IMG/VR virus record: IMGVR_UViG_3300031933_000117
Span: 1-64,000 of that record
Reading direction: 5' to 3' (one strand)
Length of the DNA: 64,000 bases
Origin: a virus
Shown: positions 58,033 to 64,000 of the stretch, piece after piece
Numbering within the stretch: the first letter of the stretch is position 1
How the letters are laid out: the number at the start of each line of letters is the position of its first letter
Program-made: the position numbers and the translations under genes
Notes under the pieces: generated by a model
What the model saw: the letters and a program-made list of their open reading frames with translations, nothing else
Databases searched by the model: none
What the model was told of the DNA's origin: nothing

Positions 58033-58988
58033 TTAAACTCAACCTCACACATAATTTCCGTTAGTGCCGCCAAAAGATTTATCTCTTGGTCCATTACAAA
58101 ACAACACTGATATTGATATTTAGATATAATAAGAATAGCAGAAGGAATGGTAGATGGCACTAGACATTCATAAAGAGCATCATAAATCTTACGAAGAATA
58201 GCGGAGGCATCATTATCCAAGTTCTTTACCACCCAGTTTCTAACCTCCGTAAAGTTCTTATCTTTAAGATGTTTCATAAGGTCATTTATGGCAATATCAG
58301 AAAAGGAAGCAAGAATACCGGAGTCAATTGTTCCGCCGGCAGAATATCGCTGAAGAACATTTAGTAGTTGTCGCGTATCCGGGAAATAATTCTTTACGAG
58401 TTCGAGTATAACTTTTTTATCATAATCGATTTTTTCCTGTTCGAGTATGTGCGTCATCCTCTTAAAGATGTCGGACATCATCTGTGGTTTTTCTTCTTTT
58501 TGGATGGGCGTATATTTGAGAACAACACATCTTGATTGAATTGGTTCAATAATTTTATTCAGGTTGTTACAGGTAAAAATAAAGCACACATTATTATGAA
58601 GTTGCTCTATCACCCCACGAAGACACAGCATTACATCATTTGTGGTCCCATCAAACTCGTCAAAAAACACCACCTTCTTCTTGTCATTAAACATCGAAAC
58701 TGTGGTTCCAAAATTAATGACTTGATTGCGAACCGTATCCAAGTATCTTCCTTCTGAAGACCCATTTAGAAACAAAACATCTTGCTTTGTGATTTTACAT
58801 AGTGTTTTGATTGTTTGAGTTTTACCACACCCCTGCGAACCCTGAAGAATAAGATTTTGATTTAATTGACCTTCCTTAGCGACATTAAGAAAGAACTCCT
58901 TAACATTTTTAGTGAGAATCAAATCTTCGACAGATTGTGGTGCCCAACGCTCAACCCAGAGAAATGGTTTATTATCAGTTAATTCCAT
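58029..58988 (-). CDS. 44: Clamp loader large subunit (gp44)
   Basis: 319 aa. AAA+ ATPase: Walker A LQGSQGCGKTQTIKTL (about 48), Walker B KKVVFFDEFDG (about 108), sensor FIFTCNN and the SRC motif IEPIQSRCVVLKY (arginine finger). Loads gp45 onto primed DNA with gp62. Confidence 0.95.
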   Translation of the reverse strand: MELTDNKPFLWVERWAPQSVEDLILTKNVKEFFLNVAKEGQLNQNLILQGSQGCGKTQTIKTLCKITKQDVLFLNGSSEGRYLDTVRNQVINFGTTVSMFNDKKKVVFFDEFDGTTNDVMLCLRGVIEQLHNNVCFIFTCNNLNKIIEPIQSRCVVLKYTPIQKEEKPQMMSDIFKRMTHILEQEKIDYDKKVILELVKNYFPDTRQLLNVLQRYSAGGTIDSGILASFSDIAINDLMKHLKDKNFTEVRNWVVKNLDNDASAILRKIYDALYECLVPSTIPSAILIISKYQYQCCFVMDQEINLLAALTEIMCEVEFK

Positions 58989-58991
58989 AAT

Positions 58992-59504
58992 TTAATTTAT
59001 CCACGAAGGTTTTCTTGACGGCATACGAAGATAATTATCTCTAACCCAAGTCTTGGTGTTAATGTAATTCTTGTAAGCAGTAAAAGTGTCAATAGTTGTA
59101 TCCAGTTTAATCTCATCTGGCATCGCACGAGCAAAGGGAGTTACTTTATCAATTTTACCTTTTGGGAATAGATAGTATGCCCCCAAAAGAGTATTATAGC
59201 ACGAATGAGGTTTTCCGTACCTCAAATGAAACTCATCACACAGGTTCATTCCATGCTTGATTAACCAATAGGCATTATCAATTGATTTTGCCGCCCACTG
59301 GGTACAGGGATGATTGCGAAATGCTCCTTTTTCTGTAGCATATGGTTCTCCATTTTTTTTAGCGAGAGTTCCATAGTTATGATACCATTTGGACGCTACG
59401 ATAGAAAGCATTTGACAGGTTTCTAACGCCATTTTAGTTACGTGGCGGTCAGGAAGTACAATAGCACTCTCCGCTGGATACGGAGAAGTTACAAAAATAT
59501 TCAA
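58992..59504 (-). CDS. Conserved phage protein, pyrimidine-dimer-glycosylase-like N-terminus (tentative)
   Basis: 170 aa. MNIFVTSPYPAESAIVLPDR followed by HVTKMALETCQMLSIVASKW, an arrangement (…DRHVxKMxLETxQML) found in many phage proteins sometimes linked with pyrimidine dimer DNA glycosylases. NHPCTQWAAKSIDNAYWLIK follows. Located between gp45 and gp44 with replication genes. No catalytic residue can be assigned. Confidence 0.6.
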   Translation of the reverse strand: MNIFVTSPYPAESAIVLPDRHVTKMALETCQMLSIVASKWYHNYGTLAKKNGEPYATEKGAFRNHPCTQWAAKSIDNAYWLIKHGMNLCDEFHLRYGKPHSCYNTLLGAYYLFPKGKIDKVTPFARAMPDEIKLDTTIDTFTAYKNYINTKTWVRDNYLRMPSRKPSWIN

Positions 59505-59514
59505 AGTTAGTTCC

Positions 59515-59940
59515 TCAAAAACAATACTTTTTGACTACATATTTTACTTCATTTGGTTTATCTTCCATCCAAAATGCTTCCATTTCAATTTGCCGAATAC
59601 TAGGACCAACCAATCTTACAGCAGATTCCACATCTTGCCTTCTTCTGTCAGAAAGATTCATATTAGAAGATGAGATTCCTAATGGAGTCATAGATTTATT
59701 CTTACAGTATTGTGCCAAATGAACTGACTCGTGTAGTAATGTTTCGTTGATGTAATATTTTACATTATCTCTCGAAACAATACGATTAGTACAAATATTC
59801 ATAGTTTTTTCGGTTGGACTGAACCACCCATAGATGTCGTGTTTTCTACAAATTGGAGCATTTTCAACTACTCGAATCTTGCGAGAAACCATTTGATAGA
59901 TTTCCATAGATTGAGGAGAAAGATAAAATAAGAAATCCAT
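59515..59940 (-). CDS. HExxH-type metallopeptidase-like protein
   Basis: 141 aa. NETLLHESVHLAQYCKN (about 64-80) contains HESVH, the zinc-binding site of gluzincin-type peptidases; IEMEAFWMEDKP (about 118) may give the third ligand Glu. No signal peptide, so intracellular. Sits between gp45 and the 170-aa gene. Substrate unknown; possibly a scaffold of the fold without activity. Confidence 0.7.
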   Translation of the reverse strand: MDFLFYLSPQSMEIYQMVSRKIRVVENAPICRKHDIYGWFSPTEKTMNICTNRIVSRDNVKYYINETLLHESVHLAQYCKNKSMTPLGISSSNMNLSDRRRQDVESAVRLVGPSIRQIEMEAFWMEDKPNEVKYVVKKYCF

Positions 59941-60608
59941 TACTCAAAGGTAGAATCGGGTTCCATCGCAATCCAATAAGAAAGATTGTATTTGGTGTTT
60001 GTAAATTGAGAAAGAAGTTTTTCTGACAGAACTACATCATAAGCACCAGAAATAATCTTACTGAGATTCTCTACTTTGAAATTAAAAGTAAAGACATTAT
60101 CAGTCTCTCCCACAACGATAGAATACTCATTAGAGGTATTATTCTTTTTATCACGAACCACCAGACGAATTACTCCTGCTTCACCAATCGCAGAAATATC
60201 GGGAAGTTGATAGACAGATGCTGCCTTAACAAGTCTTTCGGTAATTCCACTTTCGAGTTGAAAAGAAACATCTTTGGAAGGAAGATTGATTTGCTTTTCT
60301 GGTGGAGAGACGATTACATTTGGATCTGAATAGAAATACTTGACCCTCCGCTTTCCATCACGAATTGTAATGTAACTATCTTCAGAAAAGTCCAAATCAG
60401 GATCCTGATGAAGACTCAATCCATTCAGAAACTGATTTAGGTCATAAATCGCAAAATCACGGGGAAAGTTTTCGGCAATTTCTGCTTCGGAAAGAATATT
60501 TTTGGCGATTGAGATTGTTCTCAATACATTACCTTTCTTAACCAAAATAGATTGATTAATACCAGAGAAGTTTTTGAGAATAGTAATCGTGTTTTCAGAG
60601 AGTTTCAT
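59940..60608 (-). CDS. 45: Sliding clamp (gp45)
   Basis: 222 aa from the ATG at 60608, which aligns with the T4 start (MKLS…); ATGs 21-27 nt earlier are in frame. MKLSENTITILKNFSGINQS, FAIYDLNQFLNGLSL and VFTFNFKVENLSKIISGAYD match gp45. Trimeric processivity clamp; in T4 also activates late transcription, which fits the many late promoters here. Confidence 0.93.
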   Translation of the reverse strand: MKLSENTITILKNFSGINQSILVKKGNVLRTISIAKNILSEAEIAENFPRDFAIYDLNQFLNGLSLHQDPDLDFSEDSYITIRDGKRRVKYFYSDPNVIVSPPEKQINLPSKDVSFQLESGITERLVKAASVYQLPDISAIGEAGVIRLVVRDKKNNTSNEYSIVVGETDNVFTFNFKVENLSKIISGAYDVVLSEKLLSQFTNTKYNLSYWIAMEPDSTFE

Positions 60609-60631
60609 AGTGTTAGGTTTAAGTTTCATAA

Positions 60632-61057
60632 TCAACGGAATTCGGAGAGACCATTATCCTTACGAGAATAATGCTTATCAAAGTGAAGTAGTAGCATAGC
60701 ATAGTGAATGACCTTCAGCAAATCTCGTTTGTTGCGTCCGTCCTTATTCCCATAGCGACTACCATACTTGAGAATATTTGATTGACAAAATCCGGCGGCA
60801 AGTTTTTTGGCTGCCATCAGGTCAATAGTTTGAATGTCTGCGTAATCTTCTTCATCTCCACAGTAATGCCCGCTGTATGTGCTGCTGACATAATTTTCAA
60901 CATCCTTAAGGATTTTATCTTCATTATATTTCCAAAGATGATTTTTTGGTTCGTTCATAGCAGGAGTTTTTGTCAAATCAACATATCCAGAGTGTTCGTT
61001 CATAGTCATTTTATACTCAAGTGATTGCCTTTCATTTTCGGCATTAGAGAAAGCCAT
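60632..61057 (-). CDS. DUF3310-like protein
   Basis: 141 aa. DLMAAKKLAAGFCQSNILKY followed by GSRYGNKDGRNKRDLLKVIH (about 80-119) is the DUF3310 pattern (KY..RY..K…DL.K) found in phages. The N-terminal half is variable. A host-type promoter (61089-61117) precedes it. Role unknown. Confidence 0.75.
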   Translation of the reverse strand: MAFSNAENERQSLEYKMTMNEHSGYVDLTKTPAMNEPKNHLWKYNEDKILKDVENYVSSTYSGHYCGDEEDYADIQTIDLMAAKKLAAGFCQSNILKYGSRYGNKDGRNKRDLLKVIHYAMLLLHFDKHYSRKDNGLSEFR

Positions 61058-61088
61058 AATTAAGAAAAGTCATAATTAACCTCTCTCA

Positions 61089-61117
61089 ATTATAGCAGAT
61101 TTAAGGTTGTTGGTCAA
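61089..61117 (-). promoter_or_regulatory. Host-type promoter of the gp45 transcription unit
   Basis: TTGACC (61117-61112), 17-nt spacer, TATAAT (61094-61089); overlaps the 3' end of the HNH gene. Confidence 0.8.
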
Positions 61118-61604
61118 GTTGTTTCTGAATGAGTTTTTGTCGCTCGTCAAAAGAAAGATTTATCCAATAACTATGTTTTACTGCCATTTCAGCATCACTA
61201 TGTTTTTTGTGACAAGTTCTACAAAGGAGACGACACTTCTCAACTTCTTTCCACCACAAGTCTAAAGAACAACCAATTTTTCCAATAGTTAGGATTTTAT
61301 GTGCTGGGTCAATATGGTCAAACTCAAGATTTTCAGTTTTTCCACACCAAACACATTTTCCTCCAAGTTTTTCTTTTGCTTGTTCTTTTAATTGTTTTCT
61401 TCGGTTGTTATTATTTTTAGTGTTTTGTTCTTTTAATTTTTCTTTGTTTTTTTCATAATACTTTAAATGCCTATCATTACATTTTTCTTTATTTTTGGAA
61501 TAATATTCTCTATCAGCAAGGCGTTTTGCTTCTTTTTGCTCCTCCGTCATTTTTTGACGATATTTTTTATTGTATTCTGATTTTTCTTCTTTTGTAAGTG
61601 CCAT
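61101..61604 (-). CDS. HNH endonuclease with Lys/Glu-rich N-terminal coil
   Basis: 167 aa. Residues 1-75 are a charged coiled coil (EYYSKNKEKCNDRHLKYYEK). HNH core at about 82-140: CVWCGKTENLEFDHIDPAHK and CRLLCRTCHKKHSD (two CxxC pairs around DHID). Free-standing, inserted between cobS and the gp45 unit. Late promoter in an inverted repeat (61612-61649). Confidence 0.85.
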   Translation of the reverse strand: MALTKEEKSEYNKKYRQKMTEEQKEAKRLADREYYSKNKEKCNDRHLKYYEKNKEKLKEQNTKNNNNRRKQLKEQAKEKLGGKCVWCGKTENLEFDHIDPAHKILTIGKIGCSLDLWWKEVEKCRLLCRTCHKKHSDAEMAVKHSYWINLSFDERQKLIQKQLDQQP

Positions 61605-61611
61605 AATTACC

Positions 61612-61649
61612 GAAAAGTGCTATTAATATTTATACGAATAACACTTTTC
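61612..61649 (-). promoter_or_regulatory. Late promoter inside an inverted repeat
   Basis: GAAAAGTG (61612-61619) pairs with CACTTTTC (61642-61649), extended by TATT/AATA. TATAAATA (minus, 61627-61634) is in the loop; the 3' arm ends 7 nt before the HNH ATG. Confidence 0.75.
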
Positions 61650-61664
61650 AGTAAAAAAGTTTTA

Positions 61665-62795
61665 TTAGAAAAGAACTTCGTGACCACCCTCAATAGTCAG
61701 TTCAAGTTCGGTGGGCATCTTAAAATCGGCATCTACTTTATCATACAGTTCAAGAAAAGCAGTTTTAGTTTCATCATCAAAACGATTAGTACAAACCTGA
61801 ATTGCCTTTGCCTTATCGCCAAAAATAGCATAAGCACGAATGATATGAACCAAACGACGAGTGCTGATGATTTCTTCAATACCGCCATCATAGAAGGTTT
61901 TACGAATAATATCCCCCCAATCGCACAATTTCTTACAGAAATCATCAATCTCAGTCAGACCCAGAGTGGCAGCAATACCCTGAAGAATACGGATTTCCAC
62001 AGAACTGGCGGGATAAGGTTGCTCGAAAGTGACCGGGAAGCGTTCCAAGAATGCCTCATTAAGCACGTTGGTGCCGATAAAGCGACCATCATCAGAACCC
62101 TTACCCTTGGTGTTTGCGGTCGCAATCACATTAAATCCGGCAGCGGGTTTGACGAAGCGACCAATCTTCTTCAGGAAGACACCTTTACCTTCCAGAACAG
62201 ACTGAAGACACAGGATTTTATTGGAAGCAAGGTCAATCTCATCGAGAAGCAATATGGCACCACGCTCAAGTGCTTCGATGACTGGACCATTATGCCACGC
62301 AGTTTCACCATTCACAAGGCGAAATCCCCCAATCAAATCGTCCTCATCTGTTTCGATAGTCACATTCACCCTAATCATTTCACGTTTCAACTGAGCACAC
62401 GCCTGCTCCACCGAGAACGTTTTGCCATTACCCGAAAGACCCGTAATGAATGTAGGGTAAAAGAGACGGGACTGAATAATGCGTTTAATGTCAGCAAAAT
62501 TACCAAACTTGACGAAGGTATCATCTTTATCGGGAATAAGGTCTTGTTGATGGTCGGGAAGAACGGCAACACTCTGAAAAGAACGCTCGATTTCTTCTAC
62601 TTTATCTTGTGTGATTTCGAGGTTCCACTTACCACGACCAATCTTATGATGAGAAAGTTTGTTGCTTACGGTTTGGTAGTTAAGACCACGAGAGGCACAA
62701 AACCCTTTGAGGTCTCCAGAAGTGATTTCTGGACCATAAAGTTCTTGAATGCTTTCAATAAGTTGCTGGTCGTTCACGGATGATTTACGAGGCAT
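61665..62795 (-). CDS. cobS: CobS-like AAA+ ATPase
   Basis: 376 aa. MoxR/CobS-type ATPase: Walker A TGLSGNGKTFSVEQA (about 118), VTIETDEDDLIGGFRLV, Walker B GAILLLDEIDLAS (about 180), sensor NVIATANTKGKGSDDGRF. An N-terminal HTH-like region (LKGFCASRGLNYQTVSNKLS) is present. CobS is a subunit of aerobic cobaltochelatase; cyanophage copies are common, but their partner and substrate (cobalamin or chlorophyll) are unproven. A VWA-domain gene follows upstream, as in CobS/CobT. Confidence 0.9.
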   Translation of the reverse strand: MPRKSSVNDQQLIESIQELYGPEITSGDLKGFCASRGLNYQTVSNKLSHHKIGRGKWNLEITQDKVEEIERSFQSVAVLPDHQQDLIPDKDDTFVKFGNFADIKRIIQSRLFYPTFITGLSGNGKTFSVEQACAQLKREMIRVNVTIETDEDDLIGGFRLVNGETAWHNGPVIEALERGAILLLDEIDLASNKILCLQSVLEGKGVFLKKIGRFVKPAAGFNVIATANTKGKGSDDGRFIGTNVLNEAFLERFPVTFEQPYPASSVEIRILQGIAATLGLTEIDDFCKKLCDWGDIIRKTFYDGGIEEIISTRRLVHIIRAYAIFGDKAKAIQVCTNRFDDETKTAFLELYDKVDADFKMPTELELTIEGGHEVLF

Positions 62796-62833
62796 AATGT
62801 AGTTAGGTCGTTTTGTTTAACTGAAGTTATTAT

Positions 62834-62862
62834 ACGACAAAAAAGGGGGTCGTGGGACCCCC
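62834..62862 (-). terminator. Terminator before cobS
   Basis: GGGGGTC/GACCCCC hairpin followed by T6 on the minus strand, then GTCG and a -10-like TATAAT. Confidence 0.8.
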
Positions 62863-62867
62863 AGTGG

Positions 62868-63053
62868 TCAGTTTGCCAACTGGTTCTTCAGGGTTTCAAG
62901 GTGCTCCCGACTTACAATTTTCCCAGTATATCCGGGATAAAACTTTTTCACAATCGCAGAAACACCCATCGCAGTAATCGCACTATCACAAATTACACAC
63001 ACCTCTTTGGTGGTGTAATTTACAACGTGTTCGAGAGGAAACTTATATTTCAT
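62868..63053 (-). CDS. Hypothetical 61-aa protein
   Basis: ATG at 63053, 4 nt after the VWA gene stop. MKYKFPLEHVVNYTTKEVCV, CDSAITAMGVSAIVKKFYPG; compact, no domain recognised. Ends at the terminator before cobS. Confidence 0.65.
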   Translation of the reverse strand: MKYKFPLEHVVNYTTKEVCVICDSAITAMGVSAIVKKFYPGYTGKIVSREHLETLKNQLAN

Positions 63054-63057
63054 AGTA

Positions 63058-64000
63058 TCAAGCGACCAAAGAAACGAACTCACCAAGAATACGCCTATTC
63101 ATTTTCTTGGATTTCAGACTTTTCACAAAAGCGGTCTTAATCTGTGATTTAGAGGCATCTTCAGAAACAGAAAACTCCGTGTCCTGTGATATGGAGGTAG
63201 AAGAAATACCAAAATAAGCGTGATATCCAGAAGTCTTAAGAGTAAAACTCTTTTCTTTCTTCCAGGAGTTCATCACATCATCATAATCAGACCCAGAGTA
63301 TCCACAATACCTGCGAATAAAGTTTCCGGCATCACGAGATTCGATTACACGAATACCAATAAAGTTCGTATTCACAAAAGTATCTCTTAAATTGTGAAGA
63401 ATGACATCCGTAAATTTCCACCAGGCACTACCCAAAGAATAAGTATTTCCGGTTTTTCGGTCTCTCAAAAAGGAATTTGGTCCAATAGAACACGTTCCCA
63501 TATAGGGACTTTCTTCCCATTTGCGTATAAACTCGTGATGATATTTTGGAGCATTTGCCTCACCATCAGTCAAGATTACACACTGGACTTTCTGTAGTTT
63601 ATTTTGTTTCTGAAATTGTGGAAGAATTTGATGAAGAGAAATTAGTGCCTCGTTTAGAGGTGTTCCAGAAAGACTCAATCCCATAGGAATATTATATTTA
63701 CAAGAATATGATTCTTGAAAATGATTAGCAAGACGAAAGATATTTTTCATCTGTTCGTCAAGAGTCTTATTATTTACTTTACTTGTAAAAAGATTCATCA
63801 TAGAAAAATGTTCTTCTACTCGAATCAAATTATCTTTCTTTTGATATGAAAGTTGCCTAATATTTGACTTACCTTCGGCATCATAAGAGATCAAAGGATA
63901 GTCGTGAGTGAAGGCATAAACCTCAAATGGAATAGCAACTTTTTTACAGAACCAAATCAGATTAAAGAGTTGTTTCACAGTATCTGACATTACACTTGCC
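63058..64000 (-). CDS. VWA-domain (CobT-like) protein, N-terminus beyond window
   Basis: At least 314 aa; the frame is open through 64000, and ASVMSDTVKQLFNLIWFCKK at the edge looks like the inside of a von Willebrand A domain just after its metal-site motif, so MSDT is not the true start. CVILTDGEANAPKYHHEFIR (about 138) is a further MIDAS-side segment. Cyanophage genomes pair such proteins with CobS. Partial; function inferred from the pair. Confidence 0.8.
   Translation of the reverse strand, partial: ASVMSDTVKQLFNLIWFCKKVAIPFEVYAFTHDYPLISYDAEGKSNIRQLSYQKKDNLIRVEEHFSMMNLFTSKVNNKTLDEQMKNIFRLANHFQESYSCKYNIPMGLSLSGTPLNEALISLHQILPQFQKQNKLQKVQCVILTDGEANAPKYHHEFIRKWEESPYMGTCSIGPNSFLRDRKTGNTYSLGSAWWKFTDVILHNLRDTFVNTNFIGIRVIESRDAGNFIRRYCGYSGSDYDDVMNSWKKEKSFTLKTSGYHAYFGISSTSISQDTEFSVSEDASKSQIKTAFVKSLKSKKMNRRILGEFVSLVA

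Noticed and set aside
61617-62783. 388-aa plus-strand ORF
   Set aside because: Antisense shadow of cobS over its entire length; cobS has clear Walker motifs.
1-64000. CRISPR arrays, insertion sequences, integrase or attachment sites
   Set aside because: No repeat-spacer pattern, transposase, integrase or terminal inverted repeat was seen on either strand.
1-64000. Integrated prophage in a cyanobacterial chromosome
   Set aside because: All gene content is of phage type apart from auxiliary genes, and no chromosomal flank is present.

Overview
The window is part of the genome of a T4-like cyanophage (a myovirus of marine-type Synechococcus or Prochlorococcus). The evidence is a T4 replication set (gp41, gp43, gp44, gp45, gp61, gp62, UvsX, RegA, NrdA/NrdB) together with photosynthesis and stress genes typical of cyanophages (psbA for D1, hli, pstS, cobS, mazG, hsp20, a Dps-like ferritin). 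The DNA is AT-rich. Nearly all genes lie on the minus strand in tight, often ATGA-overlapping order. Six tRNA genes are present (Pro, Gly, Thr, Asn, Arg, Lys).

Layout. 1-3166: C-terminally truncated giant virion/tail-fibre-like protein with internal repeats. 3231-5229: HNH endonuclease, metallophosphoesterase, small membrane proteins, endonuclease VII-like protein. 5300-7818: psbA, broken into five exons by four group I introns; one exon is 19 nt and one intron carries a LAGLIDADG endonuclease. 8040-8845: short plus-strand late operon with a thermonuclease. 8850-10280: two lysis-type enzymes. 10419-10538: hli. 10621-21578: a glycan island of glycosyltransferases, an FkbM methyltransferase and two GDP-deoxysugar enzymes, one a ColD-like dehydratase. 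21665-24796: small proteins, tRNA-Pro, Dps-like protein and PstS. 24916-27265: porin, tRNA cluster, histone-like protein. 27310-36142: small proteins, a lysozyme-like protein and large low-complexity proteins that look like internal head proteins. 36182-40822: nrdB, nrdA (frameshifted) and primase. 40837-46103: structural and hypothetical genes. 46149-61057: replication block (mazG, gp41, oxygenase, uvsX, gp43, hsp20, regA, gp62, dam-like, gp44, gp45). 61101-64000: HNH endonuclease, cobS and a truncated VWA (CobT-like) protein.

The window is rich in intervening elements: four group I introns, one split intein with an HNH gene between its halves (uvsX), one gene split in two by a GIY-YIG ORF (gp43), and eight endonuclease genes of four families. 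Several endonuclease genes have a T4-type late promoter (TATAAATA) in the loop of an inverted repeat just before the start codon, as known for the T4 intron enzyme I-TevI.

Regulation is legible. Host-type promoters with exact 17-nt spacing (TTGACA/TATAAT) precede psbA, hli, several tRNAs and small genes. Late promoters TATAAATA precede structural and endonuclease genes. At least six terminators run straight into a late promoter, and three terminators contain a host-type promoter whose spacer is the terminator arm plus its U-tract. All of this is read by eye from sequence; no database search or folding was run.
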